The notes under the pieces are model-generated. The model was not told where the DNA came from. It saw only the letters and a list, made by a program, of their open reading frames with translations, and did not search any database. The translations under genes and the position numbers were made by a program. From NCBI GenBank assembly GCA_946220775.1, contig CAMIFC010000045.1, positions 1 to 12,537 of the forward strand: 12,537 nucleotides of DNA, read 5' to 3'. This document shows positions 1 through 5,912 of the stretch, piece by piece; within the stretch, counting starts at the first letter, position 1; each line of letters starts with the position of its first letter. The stretch comes from an uncultured Corynebacterium sp. (lineage in GTDB: Bacteria; Actinomycetota; Actinomycetes; Mycobacteriales; Mycobacteriaceae).

Positions 1-1209
1 ATATAGCTCGAGGAGCTTCTCGGCGGTGTGCTCCCAACTGAATTGCGCGGCATATGTCGGGGCGTATTCGGCCATGGCAATGCGACGCTCATCGTCACAC
101 AGCACATCCCCCAGGACCTCGGCCCAGCGCGCCGGATCGTGGCCATCGACCAACACGCCCGAGCGGCCGTCATCCACCGCCAACTGCAACCCGCCGATGC
201 GGGTGGCCACCACAGGGGTTCCCGTCGCCTGCGCTTCCAACGCCACCAGCCCAAAGGACTCATTGGAACTCGGCACGGCGATCACATCTGCTGCTTGATA
301 CACCGCGACCAGTTCCTCGGGCGGACGAGGAAGCAGGAACCGAACCTGGCGGGAAATCCCCAGCTCCTCGGCAAGATCCTGGAGAGCCTCCGGTCGCTCC
401 AAGCCAGACCCCGACGGACCGCCGCAAATAATCACTCGGATCTGCTGCTCTGGATGGCGCTTGATCAGCTGCGCGGCAGCCTGCAACACGATGTGCGGCC
501 CCTTGAGCTTCTGCAACCGACCAACGAATCCGATCACCTTCGCTCGCAACGGAATGCCCAGGTCGCGGCGAGCGTTTTCGGTGGCACGCTCCGTCCCCGG
601 GGTGAACTGCTGAATATTCGCGCCCGGCGTGACCACCGCGATCCGCGCCTTGTGTGAATCGTAGCCCTCCTCCACATCGGCGATCTCGGCTTCTGTATTG
701 ACGATCAGCAGGTCCGCATTATCCACGATTTGCTGTTCACAAATGCGGCGGGACTCCGGCTCGCGGGCATCACCGGCGGCGAGATAGTTGTTCTTCACGG
801 CCGCCAAGGTGTGAGCCGTGTGGACCCAACGGATGTTCCACAGGTCGCGCAAGAGCCACGCGACCTGGCCGGACAGCCAATAGTGCGAATGGATGAGGTC
901 ATAGGTCAGCTCCTCCTCCCGCACGAAGTCGATGATGGAACCGGTGAATGCCACCATCTGAGTGGGCAATTCGTTTTTACTGAGCCCTTCGTAGGGGCCG
1001 GCGATGCAATTAATAACCCGCACGCCGGGCGCCAGATCCACCACTTCCCCTTGCAGCGGTCGTGTGGCGCGAGTGAACACGTCTACCGTCACGCCGAGTT
1101 TTGCCAGCTGTTCGGCAGTGTTGCGAATGTAGACGTTCATTCCGCCAGCATCTCCCGTCCCCGCCTGCTCCAGCGGGGAGGTGTGCATAGAGATCATTGC
1201 GATGCGCAT
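1..1209 (-). CDS. mshA: MshA, D-inositol-3-phosphate glycosyltransferase (3' end cut by window edge)
   Basis: MshA transfers GlcNAc from UDP-GlcNAc to 1D-myo-inositol 3-phosphate in the cytoplasm, the first step of mycothiol synthesis. Read from ATG at 1209, 403 codons stay open to the left edge; the C. glutamicum enzyme is about 418 residues, so roughly 15 are missing. It is a GT-B fold, GT4-type protein. The N-terminus carries MISMHTSP, then GGMNVY at 22-27, SHYWLSG at 108-114, the HTAHTLAAVKN block at 130-140, FVGRLQ at 228-233 and NESFGLVALE at 316-325. The substrate-contact residues I recall from the C. glutamicum structure are all present: H9, G23, N25, K78, Y110, T134, R154, R231, K236, and E317/E325 (one residue later here). 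Two oddities: S315 where homologues have Phe or Tyr before NESFG/SESFG, and Q342 in a usual GGLP. No Shine-Dalgarno precedes the ATG; a -10-like box lies 8 nt upstream. Identification is firm. Confidence 0.96.
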   Translation of the reverse strand, partial: MRIAMISMHTSPLEQAGTGDAGGMNVYIRNTAEQLAKLGVTVDVFTRATRPLQGEVVDLAPGVRVINCIAGPYEGLSKNELPTQMVAFTGSIIDFVREEELTYDLIHSHYWLSGQVAWLLRDLWNIRWVHTAHTLAAVKNNYLAAGDAREPESRRICEQQIVDNADLLIVNTEAEIADVEEGYDSHKARIAVVTPGANIQQFTPGTERATENARRDLGIPLRAKVIGFVGRLQKLKGPHIVLQAAAQLIKRHPEQQIRVIICGGPSGSGLERPEALQDLAEELGISRQVRFLLPRPPEELVAVYQAADVIAVPSSNESFGLVALEAQATGTPVVATRIGGLQLAVDDGRSGVLVDGHDPARWAEVLGDVLCDDERRIAMAEYAPTYAAQFSWEHTAEKLLELY

Positions 1210-1217
1210 GGCTGCCC

Positions 1218-1223
1218 ATTCTA
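1218..1223 (-). promoter_or_regulatory. Putative -10 box of mshA, near-leaderless
   Basis: TAGAAT on the minus strand matches TATAAT at 5 of 6 positions and is followed by 8 nt and then the mshA ATG. Transcription would start at or within about a base of the start codon. No purine-rich ribosome binding site lies between. There is no convincing -35 at 16-19 bp; a GTGACA lies only 12 bp upstream. Confidence 0.45.
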
Positions 1224-1255
1224 CGGTGCGTTATCTGTCACCCTCTATGGTGCGT
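1220..1255. repeat. Imperfect direct repeat in the mshA-fadD divergent region
   Basis: TCTACGGTGCGT (1220-1231) and TCTATGGTGCGT (1244-1255) differ at one of 12 positions and are spaced 24 bp start to start. The first copy overlaps the putative mshA -10 box. The pair could be a regulator site using two same-face half-sites, or a chance or duplicated segment. No protein is proposed. Confidence 0.4.
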
Positions 1256-1274
1256 CGTTCATATATTTTTTAAT

Positions 1275-1284
1275 GAATATATTC
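1275..1284. promoter_or_regulatory. AT-rich palindrome GAATATATTC
   Basis: A perfect 10-bp palindrome sits in the AT-rich stretch 1258-1290, between mshA and fadD and about 92 bp before the fadD start. Possible operator for a repressor controlling fadD or mshA. In such an AT-rich stretch it could also be chance. Confidence 0.25.
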
Positions 1285-1289
1285 GTTTC

Positions 1290-1319
1290 TCAACAGAACA
1301 TGAGCGCATGCCATACTGT
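1290..1319 (+). promoter_or_regulatory. Candidate fadD promoter
   Basis: TCAACA at 1290-1295 (like TTGACA) and TACTGT at 1314-1319 (a TANNNT box) are separated by 18 bp, upstream of the fadD start at 1377. This would give a leader of about 50 nt, in keeping with fadD having a ribosome binding site. Match quality is modest. Confidence 0.25.
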
Positions 1320-1364
1320 GAGTGTGACATACGCCACGTTCTTTTTGCTAGTGGCGAGAAACGC

Positions 1365-1368
1365 GAGG
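1365..1368 (+). promoter_or_regulatory. Ribosome binding site that sets the fadD start
   Basis: GAGG ends 8 nt before the ATG at 1377. The open frame runs back to 1197, but those upstream codons cross the AT-rich divergent promoter region and encode unconserved sequence. The site therefore favours 1377 as the start. Confidence 0.6.
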
Positions 1369-1376
1369 TAATCACG

Positions 1377-3149
1377 ATGACTGAAGCCCTGGACCGCACC
1401 TCTTCCCCAAGCGATGCCACGACCGATTCCGGTGCCCGGCCAGAGGACACTGCCTGGCGCGATAAGCCCTACCTGAAGTATTACGCACCATGGACGGACC
1501 ACGAGCTCAAGCTCACGGACGATTCCCTGGTCGATATGTTCCACAAGGCCTGCGAAAAGCACCAAGACGAGGTCATGCTCGATTTCTTCGGCGGCACCAC
1601 GACCTACGGCGAAGCCCGCCAGGAAGTTCGCCGCGTGGCCGCCGCACTGCAGGCACTGGGGGTGAAGCAAGGTGACCGGGTCGCGGTCATCCTGCCCAAC
1701 TGTTCGCAGCACATTGTCGCCATCTTCGCCATCCTCTCGCTGGGTGCCACGGTGGCCGAGCACAATCCGCTGTATACCTCCCGCGAGCTGGAAGGACCGT
1801 TCCGCGATCACGGAGCGAAAGTCGTCATTGCCTGGGACAAGACTGCCCCACTGTGCCAAGAGCTCGTCGAACGCACGCAGCTCGAAAAGATCGTGACAGT
1901 CAACATGATCGATGCGATGCCGCTGATCAAGCGCTTCGCCCTGGCCCTGCCGATCCCGCCACTACGGGAAAAGCGCGACCAACTGCACGCAGAGGCACCA
2001 GGAACTATCCCCTTCAAGAGTCTCGTTGATGGTTCCATCGGCGGCGACGGAGTTGGCTTGCAGCTGCCGAAGGTCAAGCCGAATGATGAAGCCTTCATCC
2101 TGTTCACCTCCGGCACCACCGGCAAACCCAAGGGCGCGATGCTGACGCACCGCAACATCATGGCTAACGTCACCCAAGGGCTGATGTGGGTTCGCGACCT
2201 CGGCCAGAATGGCCAAGAAATTTACCTTGCCGCGCTGCCGATGTTCCACATCTTCGGTCTCACTCTGACGGCAGCTTTGGGTGTGGCGACCGGTGGCAAG
2301 CTATGTCTGCTCCCACAGCCGCAGATCCCACTGATCGTGGACCAGATGAAGAAGGAAGTGCCGACGTACATGCCTGGCGTCCCGACGCTTTATCAGAAGA
2401 TCCTCGAAGCGGCCGAAGAGTTCAACCTGGATATCAAGGGCATCGTCAACGCACTATCTGGTGCTGCCCCGCTGCCGGTCTCCCTGGCGCAGGCATGGCA
2501 GAAGCGCACGGGTGGATCCATCATCGAAGGCTACGGACTGACCGAAACTGCGCCGATCGTGACCGCTAACCCGATCACCGATGACGCCCGCGAAGGATAC
2601 ATCGGCATCCCATTCCCCGGCACCGAACTACGCGTCGCCGACCCGGAAGATTTCTCCCGCACCATGCCAGACGGCGAAGCAGGCGAACTGCTGGTGCGCG
2701 GCCCACAGGTATTCGGCGGTTATATCAACGTTGAGGACGACCAGCAGCCATTCTTCGACGGCTGGTTCCAGACCGGCGACATGGCGGTAATGGAGCCAGA
2801 CGGATTCATCAAGATCGTCTCCCGCATCAAGGAAATGATCATCACCGGCGGCTTCAACGTCTACCCTGCCGAGGTTGAGGAAATGCTCACCGATCACCCA
2901 CACATTTCGGAAGCCGGCGTGATTGGACTGCCGAAATCCGATGGATCAGAGGAAGTCGTCGCGGCTATCGTGCTGGCCGAAGAGGTGGATGCGCGGGACT
3001 TCGACCACGAAGGGGTGCGGGACTGGTGCCGTAATGAAATGACTCGCTACAAGGTGCCACGCAAGTTCTTCATCGTGGAAGAACTGCCACGTGACTTGAT
3101 CGGAAAGGTTCGCCGCCGTGAGATCAAGGACTTGATCGATAAGAAGTAG
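1377..3149 (+). CDS. fadD: Long-chain fatty acid-CoA ligase (FadD family)
   Basis: A 590-residue adenylate-forming enzyme that activates a fatty acid with ATP to an acyl-AMP and then to acyl-CoA. The P-loop-like AMP-binding motif FTSGTTGKPKG is at 243-253. The YGLTET adenine/acyl-AMP motif is at 386-391 and GWFQTGD at 462-468, with the ATP-ribose Asp at 468. The hinge region IKEMIITGGFNVYPAEVEE follows, and the C-terminal catalytic lysine is K577 in LIGKVRRRE. The length is normal for bacterial FadD and all core motifs are intact. The N-terminal 30 residues are unconserved and Ser/Thr/Asp-rich. It is divergent from mshA and converges on the ABC transporter genes. The substrate chain length cannot be read from sequence; in mycolate-producing bacteria it could feed beta-oxidation or envelope lipid synthesis. 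It is CoA-ligase-like rather than a FAAL, judged only by overall motif pattern. Confidence 0.93.
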   Translation: MTEALDRTSSPSDATTDSGARPEDTAWRDKPYLKYYAPWTDHELKLTDDSLVDMFHKACEKHQDEVMLDFFGGTTTYGEARQEVRRVAAALQALGVKQGDRVAVILPNCSQHIVAIFAILSLGATVAEHNPLYTSRELEGPFRDHGAKVVIAWDKTAPLCQELVERTQLEKIVTVNMIDAMPLIKRFALALPIPPLREKRDQLHAEAPGTIPFKSLVDGSIGGDGVGLQLPKVKPNDEAFILFTSGTTGKPKGAMLTHRNIMANVTQGLMWVRDLGQNGQEIYLAALPMFHIFGLTLTAALGVATGGKLCLLPQPQIPLIVDQMKKEVPTYMPGVPTLYQKILEAAEEFNLDIKGIVNALSGAAPLPVSLAQAWQKRTGGSIIEGYGLTETAPIVTANPITDDAREGYIGIPFPGTELRVADPEDFSRTMPDGEAGELLVRGPQVFGGYINVEDDQQPFFDGWFQTGDMAVMEPDGFIKIVSRIKEMIITGGFNVYPAEVEEMLTDHPHISEAGVIGLPKSDGSEEVVAAIVLAEEVDARDFDHEGVRDWCRNEMTRYKVPRKFFIVEELPRDLIGKVRRREIKDLIDKK

Positions 3150-3195
3150 CGCGCAAAGGGTGGTAGTCACTGGTCAGCGATAATCTTCCGCCACA

Positions 3196-3810
3196 CTATA
3201 GCTTCACCACTCCATCTGCATTGTCAGCAATATACGCAGAATGGGTGGCCACCACGACCACAGCGCCACTTTGAGCGAACTCACGCAATTGATTGAGAAC
3301 AAGTTCCGAGTTTGCCTGGTCGAGAGCTCCTGTCGGCTCATCAGCCAGCACAATCTTCGGTTCTGTGAGGATGAGCCTAGCCAACGCGATCCGTTGTTGC
3401 TCGCCACCAGACAGCTCACTAACTGTTCGCTTTTCCGACCCCTCAAGCCCAACTTTGGCCAGGGCTGCCGCCATGGCCTCCGACGGCACACGAGGGACAG
3501 CAATCTTGATGTTCTCCGTCACCGACAGATCGGACACCAACCCATAATCTTGGAATAGATACCCGACATTGCTTCGACGAAACTTGCGGCGTGCCCGAGA
3601 ACCCATTGCCGCGATGTCACGCCCGTCAAATTCGATGCTCCCTGAATCCGGCTTTATCAGGCCTCCCAGCATGTTAAGAAGCGTTGTCTTGCCGCTACCA
3701 GAAGACCCTGTCAGTGCGGTAACTCGACCAGCTTCAAAAGTCGCCGAGAAATCTCTAACGATCGTCCGACCCCGAAAAGCACACGACACCTCTCGTACAT
3801 AAATTGTCAT
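3196..3810 (-). CDS. ABC transporter ATP-binding protein, lactococcin-972 exporter-like
   Basis: A 204-residue single-domain ATPase that would power the adjacent permease at the inner face of the membrane. Walker A GSSGSGKT is at 35-42, Q-loop Q87 (YLFQDYGL), signature LSGGEQQR at 133-140, Walker B IVLADEP at 153-159 and H-loop H190 (ATHS). All nucleotide-binding residues are present. The start chosen is ATG 3810, overlapping the permease stop as ATGA, with GGAAGGA about 11 nt upstream. A longer frame back to 3930 only re-reads permease sequence. The short length, MacB/LolD-like motifs and partner permease fit the ABC ATPase clade described beside lactococcin-972-type bacteriocin genes (TIGR03608). 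That assignment is from memory of the family, not from a search. An alternative is a generic MacB/FtsE-type exporter of antimicrobial peptides. Its DNA is more AT-rich than the flanking fadD and murB. Confidence 0.88.
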   Translation of the reverse strand: MTIYVREVSCAFRGRTIVRDFSATFEAGRVTALTGSSGSGKTTLLNMLGGLIKPDSGSIEFDGRDIAAMGSRARRKFRRSNVGYLFQDYGLVSDLSVTENIKIAVPRVPSEAMAAALAKVGLEGSEKRTVSELSGGEQQRIALARLILTEPKIVLADEPTGALDQANSELVLNQLREFAQSGAVVVVATHSAYIADNADGVVKL

Positions 3811-5834
3811 TGTGGTTCCGTTCCTTCCCTTGAATTCCACTGCGAGGCTGCCCTCAGTGTCAACGAAATAGAGGCCACCAGCCATGCTGCACCAAAACAG
3901 ATAATCGCAGCGATTGTCAGCGGTGACCATTGAGTATCAAATCCGATATTCCACGTGGAGGGAGTGCGAAGATCAGCCTGGATTAGATGGTCGCGGACTT
4001 TGTAAATCAGCCATCCAATCGTTGCCAAGAAGAATCCGATCTCTATTATTACTACCCACTTGGAGACCCACCAGGGACTTCGACCACAAATGTATGCAAC
4101 ATGGATTTTGCGCCTGTACGCTACGCGAAAGGTAATGACTGTAGCGCCCACGAGCACAGATACGAGCAGCACCGCAGCGAAAGTATTTAATCCCCACAGG
4201 ACTACCCCCTGTTCCGCGGTACGAATGCGCATCTGCCACGAGTCCTCACGTGGTCTTAAGAATGACAGCGCGTTCCCTGTAGACCCTCTCAAAAGTTCCG
4301 AAGGCACATCAGAGGAAGAAGATACTACGACTTGACGAGAGACCCCGGACATTAAATTGTGATCACTCAGTGGCTCCAAACCAGGCGGAAGGATAACAAG
4401 AATTGGGTCATCGACTTGCGGGCGAAAATCAACATCGTAAGTGAATACGGTGCCCAGGCGACAGTCATCATGATACTCAACATCAAACACCGGCCGATTC
4501 GAATAGCTAGACTCAAATTCTAGACTGTCCTCAATAGTTCTCATCGAATCTCGCGAAAGCTCTACAGGCAAGCAGACCGTGACGCCCTCTCCACTCAACT
4601 TGGGCACGCCTGCCTGCTTCGCAAACTTCTGATTCACCAGCAACACTGGCGCTTCCAGTTCCACAGGCCACGTCATCCAATAAGGGTCGATAAGAAGGAG
4701 TTCCCCTTCCTTGTCCGCCGCTCGAAACGGCGTTGCAGTCGCAGAATCTGTGTAATTTTCAAAGGCCGTATTGGTGTTCAATGCGAACTCTTGTGATCCG
4801 CGGTGCGCATCCCACACCGCCTGCATGTGCTGACGCTCAGTGAGTTCTGCGGAGGCCCCGACCAGAGCCGCAACCGAGCTAAGAGCCGCGAAAAGAGCCA
4901 CACAGCGTACGGAAATCAGGGAATAAAGGATAGGTCGTGCATGTATCCTACCTTTAATAGATTGCGGAATAGAGGTTCTTCGAACTAAATATTGACCACC
5001 TATATAACCAAGGAACAAACACCCAGACAACAACAAACTGACCAGAAAGAAGACACTCCAAAATACCGAATCCAACGCCCAACTGTTGTAGAAGTAAAGC
5101 AGCCCAGCAACGATTAGTGGCCCCACAATGTATACGCTCAAAAGAGAGCGTCGTTGACGCCAGGATTCAATGCGCATCGTTTCGAAGACGCTCAGCCCCA
5201 GCAAACGATGCACCCCGACTTCTCGTGAGCGAGTAAGGGAATGTCCAGCACCCAACACCACACATAAAAGCACCGAAAGCACCAAAAGAATCGGAATCGT
5301 CGAGGACACAATAATTTCGAGGAAAAGACTGGTCAGCACTACTGCATCGAATCCCTCCCCCTCCAACCACTGCAGCAATTCCTTTTCATCGGCAGCGGAG
5401 CCCTTCACATAGAGAACTTGCCGTGGGTCAGGCTGCGGGAAGCTATCGAGCGGATAGACAACGTCAACCTCTCCACGCTCAAAGCGAGGCCGTTCCAACC
5501 TCCCATCACCAGGAAGAAGCGACGAAGAATAGACCCTATACTCACCGTTAGAGACAGCGAGCGAGGAATAGTTTATTGCGACCTCGAATTTATTCTCACG
5601 CGCAAATCCTGCAAGTTCAGAATAGAATCCATCACGCTTCACAGCTCTATTGTCTGATTCGATTTGTATTCCGTAGAGGCCGTTTTGTCCATCAACATCG
5701 GAATAGAGCGTCGCACCAAGAAAAGCTACTAGAGTTGCCAAAATAGCCGTGGAGTATATCCCCACGGCTATCAGGCTCGTTTTCAATCTATGCATGCTTA
5801 GCAGTGTTCGTACGGACCAGAACACTGCCTGCAA
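3807..5834 (-). CDS. ABC transporter permease, bacteriocin-associated integral membrane protein-like (DUF1430/TIGR01654 type)
   Basis: A 675-residue membrane protein with about eight helices: roughly 20-42, 173-197, 231-249, 257-280, 313-329, 544-569, 593-611 and 638-660. Two large loops, 43-169 and 330-543, are probably extracytoplasmic. SREVGVHRLLGLS (203-215) and YRRKIHVAYICGRS (573-586) look like the paired cytoplasmic coupling motifs of FtsX-like permeases. Size, helix layout and the small partner ATPase recall the putative immunity/export membrane proteins of lactococcin-972-like systems. That assignment is inference. Stop and ATPase start overlap (ATGA), so the two are one operon with translational coupling. 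The start is uncertain. TTG 5834 directly follows an in-frame TAG and keeps the short helix before the first membrane segment (VFWSVRTLLSMHRLKTSL). GTG 5825 and ATG 5795 are alternatives. GC is low: 26 of 60 bases at 5041-5100, against 43 of 60 at 2461-2520 in fadD. Confidence 0.8.
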   Translation of the reverse strand: MQAVFWSVRTLLSMHRLKTSLIAVGIYSTAILATLVAFLGATLYSDVDGQNGLYGIQIESDNRAVKRDGFYSELAGFARENKFEVAINYSSLAVSNGEYRVYSSSLLPGDGRLERPRFERGEVDVVYPLDSFPQPDPRQVLYVKGSAADEKELLQWLEGEGFDAVVLTSLFLEIIVSSTIPILLVLSVLLCVVLGAGHSLTRSREVGVHRLLGLSVFETMRIESWRQRRSLLSVYIVGPLIVAGLLYFYNSWALDSVFWSVFFLVSLLLSGCLFLGYIGGQYLVRRTSIPQSIKGRIHARPILYSLISVRCVALFAALSSVAALVGASAELTERQHMQAVWDAHRGSQEFALNTNTAFENYTDSATATPFRAADKEGELLLIDPYWMTWPVELEAPVLLVNQKFAKQAGVPKLSGEGVTVCLPVELSRDSMRTIEDSLEFESSYSNRPVFDVEYHDDCRLGTVFTYDVDFRPQVDDPILVILPPGLEPLSDHNLMSGVSRQVVVSSSSDVPSELLRGSTGNALSFLRPREDSWQMRIRTAEQGVVLWGLNTFAAVLLVSVLVGATVITFRVAYRRKIHVAYICGRSPWWVSKWVVIIEIGFFLATIGWLIYKVRDHLIQADLRTPSTWNIGFDTQWSPLTIAAIICFGAAWLVASISLTLRAASQWNSREGTEPQ

Positions 5835-5871
5835 CTACACCGCTCACTCGGTGCAGAATTCCTAACGTCAT
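5788..5871 (-). CDS. 27-codon small open frame upstream of and overlapping the permease start
   Basis: ATG 5871 is preceded at 5 nt by GGAG within GGAGAAG, the best ribosome binding site of this module. The frame encodes 27 residues beginning MTLGILHRVSGVV and stops at TAG 5788-5790. It contains the TTG 5834 and GTG 5825 permease starts in another frame. Its stop lies just past the possible permease ATG at 5795, giving an ATGCATAG overlap typical of translational coupling. It could be a leader peptide coupled to the permease, the true permease start separated by one frameshift, or chance. It is too short, and lacks a signal peptide, to be a lactococcin-972-like precursor. Confidence 0.3.
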   Translation of the reverse strand: MTLGILHRVSGVVAGSVLVRTNTAKHA

Positions 5872-5873
5872 GT

Positions 5874-5880
5874 CTTCTCC
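5874..5880 (-). promoter_or_regulatory. Strong Shine-Dalgarno GGAGAAG
   Basis: GGAGAAG lies 2 nt before ATG 5871 (GGAG core spaced by 5 nt). It serves the 27-codon frame and not directly any of the permease start candidates, which are 37 nt or more further on. Confidence 0.5.
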
Positions 5881-5883
5881 AAT

Positions 5884-5912
5884 CGCATGTGAAATTAACT
5901 CTGTCACATGCG
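5884..5912. promoter_or_regulatory. 9-bp perfect inverted repeat around a possible -10 box: candidate operator of the ABC operon
   Basis: CGCATGTGA (5884-5892) and TCACATGCG (5904-5912) form a perfect inverted repeat with an 11-nt spacer. On the minus strand, TAATTT (5897-5892), a TANNNT box, lies at one edge of the spacer and touches the left arm. It would place a transcript start at about 5885, just ahead of the GGAGAAG site. The repeat also covers the last three codons and stop of murB. No T-run follows, so a rho-independent terminator is unlikely. The TGTGA/TCACA halves recall GlxR/CRP sites, but their spacing is 11 and not 6. Confidence 0.4.

Noticed and set aside
28..657. A 209-codon open frame on the plus strand opposite mshA.
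   Set aside because: It lies wholly antisense to a clear MshA coding region and its translation shows no domain or compositional sense; typical high-GC shadow frame.
1317..1328. A second GlxR-like site (TGTGAGTGTGAC) before fadD.
   Set aside because: The TGTGA halves are in direct and not inverted orientation, so the consensus is not met.
1197..1376. A longer fadD start reading 60 extra codons upstream.
   Set aside because: The extra codons cross the AT-rich divergent promoter region and encode unconserved sequence; ATG 1377 has a ribosome binding site at the right distance.
3150..3195. A terminator between the convergent fadD and ABC ATPase genes.
   Set aside because: Only a 4-bp GTGG/CCAC pairing with a long loop was found, and there is no T-run on either strand.
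3811..3930. A longer start for the ABC ATPase.
   Set aside because: It re-reads permease coding sequence in another frame; ATG 3810 overlaps the permease stop and begins the conserved ATPase domain.
5835..5903. A lactococcin-972-like bacteriocin precursor upstream of the permease.
   Set aside because: The gap to murB is 69 bp, too short for a precursor of about 90 residues, and no signal peptide is encoded.
5886..5910. A GlxR (CRP-type) binding site from TGTGA and TCACA halves.
   Set aside because: The spacer is 11 bp and the GlxR consensus needs 6; kept only as an operator of unknown specificity.
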